Assembly (NCBI GenBank): GCA_025060075.1
Contig: JANXCZ010000027.1
Span: 1-39,495, forward strand
Source of the DNA: Thermodesulfovibrio sp.
Lineage (GTDB): Bacteria; Nitrospirota; Thermodesulfovibrionia; Thermodesulfovibrionales; Thermodesulfovibrionaceae
DNA: 39,495 bases
Direction of reading: 5' to 3'
Part shown: in pieces, positions 18,078 to 26,525 of the stretch
Layout of the letters: the number at the start of each line of letters is the position of its first letter
Position numbering within the stretch: position 1 is the stretch's first letter
Translations under genes and position numbers: made by a program
Notes under the pieces: generated by a model
What the model was told of the DNA's origin: nothing
Seen by the model: the letters and a program-made list of their open reading frames with translations, nothing else
Database searches by the model: none

Positions 18078-19514
18078 TTAGACTCTAAATTTTTCTGTTA
18101 GCATTATTAATTCTTTTGAACTTTCCTCTAAAGATTGAGAAACTTTTGTAAGTTCATCATTTATTTCATTTAGATTTTCTTTCAAGTTTTCCTTTATTTC
18201 TTTAAATTTTTGAACTGAATTCAATTGAGCATCTGTTATTTCTTTCTGTTTTAATACTAACTCATTGGTCTCTTCTGCTATTTTTTCAATATTTTTTATC
18301 ATTGATTCAACTACCTCAAAAACTACTTTAGTTTGGTTTACTGTATTCATTCCTTTTTCAGCGTAGTTTATTTCTTCTTCAACACTACTTATAATAAATG
18401 AGACTTCTTCTTGTATTAATTTAATAATCTCTGCAATATTTTTAGATGATTTTGCAGTTTTTTCGGAAAAGTTTTTAATCTCTTCAGCAATAACAACAAA
18501 ACCTCTTCCTTCACTACCTGCTCTTGCTGCTTCAATTGAGGCATTTAGAGCAAGAAGACTGGTTCTATTTGCAATATCACTCAGCAATGTTGATATTGTT
18601 CCTATATCATTTATTTTTTCTGAAAGAATTTTCATTCTTTCACTTATTTCTTGAACAACTTCTCTAACTAATTGCATACTGTTCACTGTCTCTCTAATTA
18701 TTTCATTGCCATTATTAAGGGCATTAAAAGCTTCTTTTGAAAAATCTGTAGTAGCTTTTGTTTTGTCTTTTAACTTAGATATAATTTCTGTAGCTTCTTC
18801 AATAAGCGAAGTTATACTTTCAGTTTCATCATCTTTTATTTTTGTTTTATCTTGTATTTTTTGGATTATATCATTTAAAGTTTCACTTTTATTGGTTAAA
18901 TCCTCTGCTGATTTTTTAACCTCTTTAACAAACTCACTCAAACTATCTGCTATAAGATTAAAAGCATCCGATAATGAACCAAAGACATCTGGAGTAATTT
19001 CTGCTCTTTGTGTAAAATTTCCTTCTGATGCCTGTGTCATTACTTGCAAGAATTTCATAATATTACTCTGCATTTCTTTCTTTTCTTCCTCTGCTTGCAT
19101 AAGTAGAGAGACTCTATCCATCATTTGATTTAATGTATCTGCAATTTTTTGAAACTCATCGCCTGTTTTTAGTCTTACTCTTTTTTCATAGTTTCCTTTT
19201 CTTATGTTTTCTATTGCATCTTCAATTAATGAAAGTGGAGAGAGAATCTGTCTTCGGAACCATAAAATATTAATTATTGAAAATCCTATCAATGATGTAG
19301 CAAAAACAACAATAAAAGGGCTAAGTCTTTTAAGATAATCTACCAAATCCATCTTTTTTCTAATAAGGTCTTCGCTAAAAAATTCATATCCTGTTATAAA
19401 AAATCCTGCAAAAATAACAAAAGCTAAGAAAATGGTATATAGAATGAATTTAACAAGAAACTTTCTATAAATAACTGATGTTTTTTTCTGTTTTACTTTT
19501 GATACTTCAGGCAT
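18078..19514 (-). CDS. methyl-accepting chemotaxis-like protein with minimal extracytoplasmic loop
   Basis: Two TM helices separated by about 20 residues, HAMP (LSPLSLIEDAIENIRKGNYEKRV), second HAMP-like segment, and MCP tip SLLALNASIEAARAGSEGRGFVVIAEEI. Confidence 0.9.
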   Translation of the reverse strand: MPEVSKVKQKKTSVIYRKFLVKFILYTIFLAFVIFAGFFITGYEFFSEDLIRKKMDLVDYLKRLSPFIVVFATSLIGFSIINILWFRRQILSPLSLIEDAIENIRKGNYEKRVRLKTGDEFQKIADTLNQMMDRVSLLMQAEEEKKEMQSNIMKFLQVMTQASEGNFTQRAEITPDVFGSLSDAFNLIADSLSEFVKEVKKSAEDLTNKSETLNDIIQKIQDKTKIKDDETESITSLIEEATEIISKLKDKTKATTDFSKEAFNALNNGNEIIRETVNSMQLVREVVQEISERMKILSEKINDIGTISTLLSDIANRTSLLALNASIEAARAGSEGRGFVVIAEEIKNFSEKTAKSSKNIAEIIKLIQEEVSFIISSVEEEINYAEKGMNTVNQTKVVFEVVESMIKNIEKIAEETNELVLKQKEITDAQLNSVQKFKEIKENLKENLNEINDELTKVSQSLEESSKELIMLTEKFRV

Positions 19515-19547
19515 TTAATTCCTCCTTCTTTGAAATTAAACTTATAA

Positions 19548-19577
19548 AGTATGTAGAAAAAATTCTGTAATTGTCAA
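19548..19577 (-). promoter_or_regulatory. putative sigma70-type promoter for the MCP gene
   Basis: Minus strand TTGACA (19577-19572), 18-nt spacer, CATACT (19553-19548), followed by GAAGGAGG RBS. Confidence 0.4.
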
Positions 19578-19623
19578 TAGTTTTTAAGCATTCTATTTTA
19601 TCCAAGCATATAACATTTACAAT

Positions 19624-21393
19624 TCATACTCCTATTATCCTTCCTGTTTGTAAATCAACATCTATTTTTCTAAAGTTTGGATTGGATGCTGTCCCAGGCA
19701 TTAAGCTTATTTCTCCCGCAACTGGAACAATAAGCTTTGCTCCATGAAAGATTATTATGTCTCTCACAAAAAGATTCCAACCTTCAGGAACTCCTCTTAG
19801 GGATGGATTATCAGAAAGGCTTAGATGGGTTTTAGCTATACATATGGAAAAATCTGAAAAATCTTTATTTGAGTTGATTGATTGAAGCTTTTCTAATGCA
19901 ACAGAAGAAAACTCTACTGAGTCTGCTCCATATACTTCTCTTGCAATTAGCTCTATCTTTGAGATATGGGGTAGGTTGTTTTCATAGAGAAATTTAAAGT
20001 TTGAACTATTTTTACATAAATCAATTACAATATCAGAAAGCATTAAGGCTCCTTCTCCACCTTTTCTCCAGTGTTCTGAAATTGCTACTGGCACCCCAAT
20101 TTCTTCACAAAATTTTTTTACTAATTCAAGTTCTTCATTGGTGTCAGAGTCAAATTTGTTTATACAAACAACCACGTTTAATCCCGATTTTTTAATTATT
20201 TTTATATGATGAAATAGGTTTTTAAGCCCCTTTTCAAGCCATTTGGTATTCTTCTCAATATACTCCTTAGGCAAAGGATTTCCTACTATTATTTTAGGAG
20301 CATCTTTTTCTGCTCCATGATATTTTAATGCTCTTAATGTAGCTACTAAAACTGCCAAATCCGGCTTTAACTCGGATACTCTACATTTTATATTCCAAAA
20401 TTTTTCAAAGCCTATATCAGCTCCAAATCCAGCTTCTGTTATATGATAATCGCTTAGTTTAACTCCTATCATATCTGCTATAACTGAGGATTGTCCTATA
20501 GCAATATTGGCAAAGGGTGCAGCATGGACAAATACTGGTTGTCCTTCTATAGTCTGAATAATATTTGGATTTAAAGTAGAAAGCATAAAAGCAGTCATTG
20601 CGCCATCTACTTCAAGATCTTTTGTGGTTATTGGATTTCCTTCTTTTGAGTAAGCAACAACGATATTACTTATTCTATTTTTTAAATCTTTTAAATCTTT
20701 AACTAAGCTTAAAATTGCCATTAATTCAGATGATGTTGCAATATCAAATCTTGACTCCATTGGAATCCCATCTTTTTTATCACCAAGACCTATTATAATT
20801 TTTCTTAATGCCTGACAACAGAAATCAATAACCCATCCCATTGTAACTCTTTTTGGATCAATATTAAGCCTTTTTAATCCTTTTTTTTGAAGTACTTCAT
20901 CGGAGTAGTTTGCCTCATGTAGCATTCTTGATGTGAGTGCAACCATTGCAAGATTATGGGCATTCATCACAGCATTTATATCTCCAGTAAATCCTAAGGA
21001 AAACTCTGTACGTGGAATACACTGTGAAAGTCCTCCTCCTGCTGCGGAGCCTTTAATGTTCATTAAAGGTCCTGCTGATGGTTGTCTTATAGCACAGCTT
21101 ACTTTTTTTCCTCTCTTAGCAAGTCCTTGAGTTAATCCAATGGTTGTTGTGGATTTTCCTTCTCCAAATGGTGTGGGAGTAATAGCAGTTACTATGATAT
21201 ATTTGCCATTGGGATTATTTCTTATTCGGTTGTAAAGTTTTTTATGGTCAATCTTAGCGATGTAGTAACCATATGGTATTAGTTCTTCTTTTTTTATATT
21301 AAGTTCTTCGGCAAGTTGAAATATTGTTTTCATTCGTTTTTCAGCTTCTTGAGCGATTAACCAGTCAGGACACAATAATGGATCTGCAAACAT
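19624..21393 (-). CDS. fhs: formate-tetrahydrofolate ligase (divergent subfamily)
   Basis: TAITPTPFGEGKSTTTIGLTQGL P-loop region; GSAAGGG; LMPGTASNPNFRKIDVDLQTGRIIGV C-terminus. Confidence 0.93.
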   Translation of the reverse strand: MFADPLLCPDWLIAQEAEKRMKTIFQLAEELNIKKEELIPYGYYIAKIDHKKLYNRIRNNPNGKYIIVTAITPTPFGEGKSTTTIGLTQGLAKRGKKVSCAIRQPSAGPLMNIKGSAAGGGLSQCIPRTEFSLGFTGDINAVMNAHNLAMVALTSRMLHEANYSDEVLQKKGLKRLNIDPKRVTMGWVIDFCCQALRKIIIGLGDKKDGIPMESRFDIATSSELMAILSLVKDLKDLKNRISNIVVAYSKEGNPITTKDLEVDGAMTAFMLSTLNPNIIQTIEGQPVFVHAAPFANIAIGQSSVIADMIGVKLSDYHITEAGFGADIGFEKFWNIKCRVSELKPDLAVLVATLRALKYHGAEKDAPKIIVGNPLPKEYIEKNTKWLEKGLKNLFHHIKIIKKSGLNVVVCINKFDSDTNEELELVKKFCEEIGVPVAISEHWRKGGEGALMLSDIVIDLCKNSSNFKFLYENNLPHISKIELIAREVYGADSVEFSSVALEKLQSINSNKDFSDFSICIAKTHLSLSDNPSLRGVPEGWNLFVRDIIIFHGAKLIVPVAGEISLMPGTASNPNFRKIDVDLQTGRIIGV

Positions 21394-21426
21394 AAGCTCT
21401 CCTAAGTTTGATTATTTTTGTTTTTT

Positions 21427-21606
21427 CTATTCCGATGGATTATCTACATCTGCAAGAAAATCTTTAAGTTTCTCAAGTAAAGAATCAGGTAAAACTTCAT
21501 CATAAAGCAGAGAATTCATCTCTTCAATTGTTAGTCTCTCTTTTACATATCTTGGAAGCATCTTTACTATGGCAATTCTTATTGGATCAGGTTTTTTTTC
21601 TTCCAT
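21427..21606 (-). CDS. 59-aa hypothetical small protein (not in ORF track)
   Basis: Translated by hand: MEEKKPDPIRIAIVKMLPRYVKERLTIEEMNSLLYDEVLPDSLLEKLKDFLADVDNPSE*. Good RBS aaaggagataaaa before ATG; fills the gap between two minus-strand genes. Confidence 0.65.
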   Translation of the reverse strand: MEEKKPDPIRIAIVKMLPRYVKERLTIEEMNSLLYDEVLPDSLLEKLKDFLADVDNPSE

Positions 21607-21623
21607 TTTTATCTCCTTTACTT

Positions 21624-21968
21624 TTAACAGGTTAAATGAAAGGCTCCTGCTACCTTTTTACCTTCATCCAAAAACTGATTAAATAGAGAGACTGCTTTAT
21701 CTGTTTCTCTTACATAGGTTTCTATGCCTTTGTTTTTAAGCTCTTCTATCAAACTTTCATCTACTTTCATTTTTCCATAGGCTCCTGTACCTACAACTAA
21801 GATTTTTACATCTTTTTTAAAGACCTCTGCAAGGTCTTCCATGCAAAGAGAGTGTCCTTCTTTTCTCCACCAAGAAGGAAATACACTGTCAGGGAAAACA
21901 ATAAGGTCTTGATTGTATTCATTACCGTTTACCACCATTTTCCCAAAAGAGTAATGAGTTATTTTCAT
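21624..21968 (-). CDS. Mth938-like (MTH938/NDUFAF3 family) domain protein
   Basis: Small protein with ITHYSFGKMVVNGNEYNQDLIVFPDSV...LVVGTGAYGKMKV...AGAFHLTC pattern. Confidence 0.8.
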   Translation of the reverse strand: MKITHYSFGKMVVNGNEYNQDLIVFPDSVFPSWWRKEGHSLCMEDLAEVFKKDVKILVVGTGAYGKMKVDESLIEELKNKGIETYVRETDKAVSLFNQFLDEGKKVAGAFHLTC

Positions 21969-21992
21969 AACTTAAATACCTCCTTTTAAATT

Positions 21993-22010
21993 TTTATAAG
22001 GCTTTATAAA
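21993..22010 (-). terminator. 7-bp hairpin directly 3' of tRNA-Sec (weak terminator or 3' processing element)
   Basis: TTTATAA-GGCT-TTATAAA immediately after the CCA end. The following minus-strand sequence AAAATTTAAAAGG has no clean U-tract. Confidence 0.3.
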
Positions 22011-22108
22011 TGGCGGGAGTGTGTGGGAATCGAACCCACCTTGCCTGCTCTTCACAGGCAACGCTGGATTTGAAGTCCAGGAGGGACACCAGAACCCCAT
22101 ACACTCCC
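22011..22108 (-). tRNA. selC: tRNA-Sec (anticodon TCA)
   Basis: Minus strand GGGAGTGT...CTGGA-CTTCAAA-TCCAG...7-bp long variable arm TTGCCTG/CAGGCAA...GTGGG-TTCGATT-CCCAC-ACACTCCC-G-CCA. 8-bp acceptor plus 5-bp T stem, encoded CCA; anticodon at 22071-22073. Confidence 0.97.
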
Positions 22109-22141
22109 GATATAGAATTTTACAGGATTTTAAATATTTTT

Positions 22142-24832
22142 TCAAATAATTTGAGATTTTCTCTTTTTTCTTCTAAGCCATTTATCAATCTCAACAACTA
22201 CTACAACAGATAGGGCAACACCAAGGATATTGTACCAGTCTGATGGTGAAATAGGTGCTGTTCTAAATATCCATTGAAAGACAGGTATATATATGAAGGC
22301 AAGTTGGGCTAAGGTGGCTGCAATAAGACTAAAAAAAAGAAAAGGATTACTTAGTGGATTTATTCTAAATATTGATTCGTATTCAGAACGGCTATTCCAG
22401 GCTTGAAAAAACTGGAAAAATACCATTGTGGTTACTGCAACAGTTCTTGCAGTCTCTAATGATTCTCCTTGAGCTAAGGAGTGATTGAAAGTATAGGCAA
22501 CTCCTAAGGATATAAGAACTCCAACGATTATCGTTCTTTCAATCATAATTCTTGACATTATTCCTTCCTTAGGTGGACGAGGAGGTCTATTAATTACGCC
22601 TTTTTCTCCTGGTTCAAAGGCAAGAGAAATAACTTGTAAGCCATTAGTTACAAGATTAATCCATAGTATCTGTGCAGGGAAATAAGGAAGGGGTAATCCT
22701 GATACAAAAGCACCAACTATTGATAGGATTGAAGCTAAACCGGTTGGTATGAGAAAAAAGGTTACTTTTCTTATGTTATCAAATACTATTCTTCCTTCTT
22801 TCACAGCATTAAAAATACTTGCAAAGTTATCATCAGCAAGAACCATATCTGAGGCTTCTCTTGCTACATCAGTGCCTCCTTTTCCCATTGCAATACCAAT
22901 GTGGGCAGCCTTCAGAGCAGGAGCATCATTTACACCATCTCCAGTTACAGCAACTATATGACCTTGTGCTATAAGTTGTTTTACAATTCTTAGTTTATGT
23001 TCTGGAGATACTCTTGCAAAGATTGAAACTTTTTTAACTTTTTCAAATAACTCTTCATCTGACATCTTTTCTAAATCCTTTCCAGTTAAAACCTCACTTT
23101 TTTCATCTCCAATTCCAAGAGCAATTCCAATTGCCTTTGCTGTTATGGCATGATCTCCAGTAATCATTACAACTCTTATACCTGCTTTTTTACAACCCTC
23201 TATTGCCTCTATTGCTTCAGGTCTTGGTGGATCAATCATTGCCTGTAGTCCAGTAAAAACTATTTTTTCCAAAGCATGACATCCCTCAATCTCTTTGCAG
23301 GATATCTCTTCTGTTTCCTTTGGAAGTTTAACAAAGGCAAAGGCAAGCACTCTCATTCCTTCCTTTGCAAATCTATGAACTACTGAAAGAATTTCTTTTT
23401 TATTTAACTCTTCTCCCCAAAAGTTTTTGTTGCAGAGATCTAATACTTTTTCTGGTGCTCCTTTTATGAATACTATCTTTTCTCCTTTATGTTTATGAAG
23501 AGTTGCCATATAACCACGTTCTGACTCAAATGGTATGATTTCAATAAGCTCGTATTTTTTTTCCTCTTCAACTCTATTTAAACCAGCCTTCATAGCTGCC
23601 ACAATTAGTGCTCCTTCTGTTGGGTCTCCTTCAAGTTTGTATTCACCATTTTCTTGAAAGATGTTAGATTCATTGCAAAGTAGTCCAATTCTTAATGTTT
23701 CAAATAGGGCATCATAGTTCTTTTTAAAATCAATCTCTAGACCATTGTGAAGAATTCTTCCCTTAGGTTCATATCCGCTTCCTTCTACTTCATATATGTT
23801 TCTGCCATCGTATATTAGTTTTACGGTCATTTCATTCTTAGTAAGTGTTCCAGTTTTGTCAGTGCATATTACTGTAGTGCTTCCAAGAGTTTCTACAGCA
23901 TGAAGTTTTCTTATAATAGCATTTCTTTTTGCCATCCTCATTACGCCAACAGCAAGAGTAACTGTTACTACCATTGGTAGTCCTTCTGGTATGGCAGCAA
24001 CTGCTGTTGCAACAGCTGTCATAAACATATCCTTAATCGGTTCTCCAATAATCAATCCCATAATAAATAGAGCTAAAGATGAAATTACAACAAAGATACC
24101 AACAAAGTTAGCAAACTTTTGAATTTTATCCTGAAGAGGTGCTTTTACAGTTTCTGCCTCTTTTATATCCTTAGCAATTTTTCCAAATACTGTATTTATT
24201 CCTGTGGCAACTACTACTCCCTTTGCTCTTCCACTTACCACAATAGTTCCCATAAATGCCATATTTTTTTGGTCTCCATAGGTAAGAGAATCCTCTTTTA
24301 TGGTGTGATAATGCTTTTCAACTGGCAAGGACTCACCTGTAAGAATTGACTCATCAATTCTGAGTTCAACAGTATGAATAAGTCTTATATCAGCAGGAAC
24401 ACGAATTCCAGAATAAAGAAGAACAACATCTCCAGGGACAAGCTCCTCACTGTTTATTTCTCTTTCAATACCATCTCTTATAACCTTAGCTCTTGGCACA
24501 AGCATCTTTTTGAGAGCTCTTATACTCTGTTCAGCTTTATATTCCTGAAGATATCCGATTATAGAATTAAGAATTACGACAGCAAAAATAACGCCTGCAT
24601 CAATGTACTCTTTGAGAAATATTGTTATAAATCCAGCAATGATTAAGATATATATTAAGGGACTTGTAAATTGGTGGATAAATATCTTTAATCTGTTTAT
24701 TTTTTCTTCTTCTTGAATTTTATTTTTGCCATATTTCTCAAGTCTTTTCTTAGCCTCTTCAGAGGAAAGTCCTTTCTCAGAGGTATTTAGTCTGTGATAG
24801 ATGTCTTTTATAGAAATTTGATACCAGTTCAT
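22142..24832 (-). CDS. P-type cation-transporting ATPase (Ca2+/SERCA-like P2 class)
   Basis: DKTGTLTKNEMTV phosphorylation motif, TGES, AAIPEGLP M4 motif, TGDGVNDAPAL, and multiple TM. Confidence 0.94.
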   Translation of the reverse strand: MNWYQISIKDIYHRLNTSEKGLSSEEAKKRLEKYGKNKIQEEEKINRLKIFIHQFTSPLIYILIIAGFITIFLKEYIDAGVIFAVVILNSIIGYLQEYKAEQSIRALKKMLVPRAKVIRDGIEREINSEELVPGDVVLLYSGIRVPADIRLIHTVELRIDESILTGESLPVEKHYHTIKEDSLTYGDQKNMAFMGTIVVSGRAKGVVVATGINTVFGKIAKDIKEAETVKAPLQDKIQKFANFVGIFVVISSLALFIMGLIIGEPIKDMFMTAVATAVAAIPEGLPMVVTVTLAVGVMRMAKRNAIIRKLHAVETLGSTTVICTDKTGTLTKNEMTVKLIYDGRNIYEVEGSGYEPKGRILHNGLEIDFKKNYDALFETLRIGLLCNESNIFQENGEYKLEGDPTEGALIVAAMKAGLNRVEEEKKYELIEIIPFESERGYMATLHKHKGEKIVFIKGAPEKVLDLCNKNFWGEELNKKEILSVVHRFAKEGMRVLAFAFVKLPKETEEISCKEIEGCHALEKIVFTGLQAMIDPPRPEAIEAIEGCKKAGIRVVMITGDHAITAKAIGIALGIGDEKSEVLTGKDLEKMSDEELFEKVKKVSIFARVSPEHKLRIVKQLIAQGHIVAVTGDGVNDAPALKAAHIGIAMGKGGTDVAREASDMVLADDNFASIFNAVKEGRIVFDNIRKVTFFLIPTGLASILSIVGAFVSGLPLPYFPAQILWINLVTNGLQVISLAFEPGEKGVINRPPRPPKEGIMSRIMIERTIIVGVLISLGVAYTFNHSLAQGESLETARTVAVTTMVFFQFFQAWNSRSEYESIFRINPLSNPFLFFSLIAATLAQLAFIYIPVFQWIFRTAPISPSDWYNILGVALSVVVVVEIDKWLRRKKRKSQII

Positions 24833-26061
24833 TTTGGTCTCATGAACTTATTTTTTATTTCTTCCAATGCATCTTCTTTTTTTGAGATTTTACCTGCAAG
24901 AACAAGAGTTTCTATTCTTTCAAGAATTTCTCCAATCAAGGGGGATGGTTCAAAACCAAGAGAAATTACTTCTTCTCCTTTGATAATAGGAAGTTTTCTT
25001 TTATTTTTGAGATAAACTTTTCTATAAAAATCTTCAATTTCTTTGTAAAACCATGCTCTTGCCAATCCAAGTGGATCTATACTTATCCCGTATATAAGTG
25101 CAGGATATAAAATATTTTCATAATTTCTGAGAAATCTTACTTTATCAAGGAGATTTTCTATTTTTCTTATGCTGTCTCCTGCCTCTATGAGTCTTTCTAC
25201 AAGTCTTTCCTCTTTTTTTGAGGGTTTTATTTGTTTGATCAATAAAGGGGCATGAAAACCAAAAATTCCTGAAAACTTTAGACATACTGATGTATTCAAG
25301 CTAATAGGTTTATAGTACCTAAAGATTTTTTCTGGATCCTTTAGAATTTCTTCAATTATTTTTAATGCCTGTAGGTTTGGTTTTAGTGGTAGTAAATCAT
25401 AAGACTTAAAGAAGGAATTAAATATTTCATCTTCTATCATTATTTCAACAGTCTTTGCACTTTCTTCTACAGAGAGTATTTTCCAGAGTTCTTCCCTTAT
25501 TCTTTCCTTTGCTGTAATCTTCATTAGGTGAGCATTTTTTTTCAAAGTCTCACGGGTTTTGTCTTCTATATTAAAGTTCAATGTAGCATGAAATCTATAA
25601 GCTCTGAGAACTCTTAAAGGATCTGTCTTGAGATTTTCTTCTTTCACCATTCTGATTATTTTATTTTCAATATCTTGAAAGCCTCCAAAAGGATCAATCA
25701 ATTTTTCAAGAGAGACTTCCACAGCCATTGCATTTATAGTAAAGTCTCGTTCACTAAGATCTGCCTCAATTGAGGCTCCACTTAACTTAGCAAAATCAAT
25801 TGTTATATCATCTTTTACAACTCTTCCTATTGAAAAGAACTCATCAAGAAGAACAAAGGATCCACCTATTTTTTTTGAAAACTCCTTTGCCAGTTGTATG
25901 GAGTCTCCTTGAATCGCAAAGTCTAAGTCCTTTAACTCTCTATTTAGAATAAAATCTCTTATAGAGCCACCTACGAGATAAGATTTTTCAAATATTTGTT
26001 TTTCCTTCAAAAATTTTGAAACTTCTCTAAAGTATTGGTTTTTCATCAAGCCTTCAAACAT
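24829..26061 (-). CDS. cca: CCA-adding enzyme / poly(A) polymerase-like tRNA nucleotidyltransferase
   Basis: YLVGGSIRDFILNRELKDLDFAIQGD, DFTINAMAVEVSLEKLIDPFGGFQDIENKIIRMV, DPLRVLRAYRFHATLNF. Confidence 0.92.
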   Translation of the reverse strand: MFEGLMKNQYFREVSKFLKEKQIFEKSYLVGGSIRDFILNRELKDLDFAIQGDSIQLAKEFSKKIGGSFVLLDEFFSIGRVVKDDITIDFAKLSGASIEADLSERDFTINAMAVEVSLEKLIDPFGGFQDIENKIIRMVKEENLKTDPLRVLRAYRFHATLNFNIEDKTRETLKKNAHLMKITAKERIREELWKILSVEESAKTVEIMIEDEIFNSFFKSYDLLPLKPNLQALKIIEEILKDPEKIFRYYKPISLNTSVCLKFSGIFGFHAPLLIKQIKPSKKEERLVERLIEAGDSIRKIENLLDKVRFLRNYENILYPALIYGISIDPLGLARAWFYKEIEDFYRKVYLKNKRKLPIIKGEEVISLGFEPSPLIGEILERIETLVLAGKISKKEDALEEIKNKFMRPK

Positions 26062-26064
26062 ATC

Positions 26065-26505
26065 TCACCTCGTATTTAAAATAAAGGTTACAGGTCCTTC
26101 ATTTATAAGATATACATGCATAAAACTTCTAAATGAGCCTTCCTTCACAGAAATGCCCGTTTTTTTAAGATGATCTATAAACTCTCTATAGATTTTCTCA
26201 GCCTCCTGAGGAGGCATTGCTTTTTCAAAAGATGGACGATTTCCTTTTCTACAGTTACCTAAGAGAGTAAACTCTGATACAACCATTATCTCACCATTTA
26301 CATCCTTTAGTGAAAGATTCATCTTTCCATTTTTGTCTTCAAAGACTCTTAAATTAACAATTTTATTTACGAGATACTCAATGTCTTTTTTACTGTCTTG
26401 TTTTTCTATTCCTAAAAAAACAAGAAGTCCTCTACCAATCTCTGATATTTTTTCATTTCCAACTTCTACATATGCCTTACTTACTCTTTGTATTATTGCG
26501 ATCAT
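26065..26505 (-). CDS. dtd: D-aminoacyl-tRNA deacylase
   Basis: MIAIIQRVSKAYVEV; SEFTLLGNCRKGNRPSFEKAMPP; NEGPVTFIL. Confidence 0.93.
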   Translation of the reverse strand: MIAIIQRVSKAYVEVGNEKISEIGRGLLVFLGIEKQDSKKDIEYLVNKIVNLRVFEDKNGKMNLSLKDVNGEIMVVSEFTLLGNCRKGNRPSFEKAMPPQEAEKIYREFIDHLKKTGISVKEGSFRSFMHVYLINEGPVTFILNTR

Positions 26506-26525
26506 TAATGTTAATATATCATACC

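Noticed and set aside
18706-19128. 140-aa plus-strand ORF antisense to the MCP gene
   Set aside because: Low-complexity Ser/Leu-rich translation opposite a strongly supported coding frame; no RBS or motif.
22010-22213. Plus-strand ORF MAGVCGNRTHLACSSQATLDLKSRRDTRTP...
   Set aside because: It is the antisense of tRNA-Sec plus the 3' end of the P-type ATPase gene; a classic spurious ORF over a tRNA.
22142-24832. M6 motif NLVTNGLQ (Asn where SERCA has Asp) as a novel ATPase feature
   Set aside because: Asn at this position is common in this bacterial P2-type ATPase clade, so it is probably not unusual.
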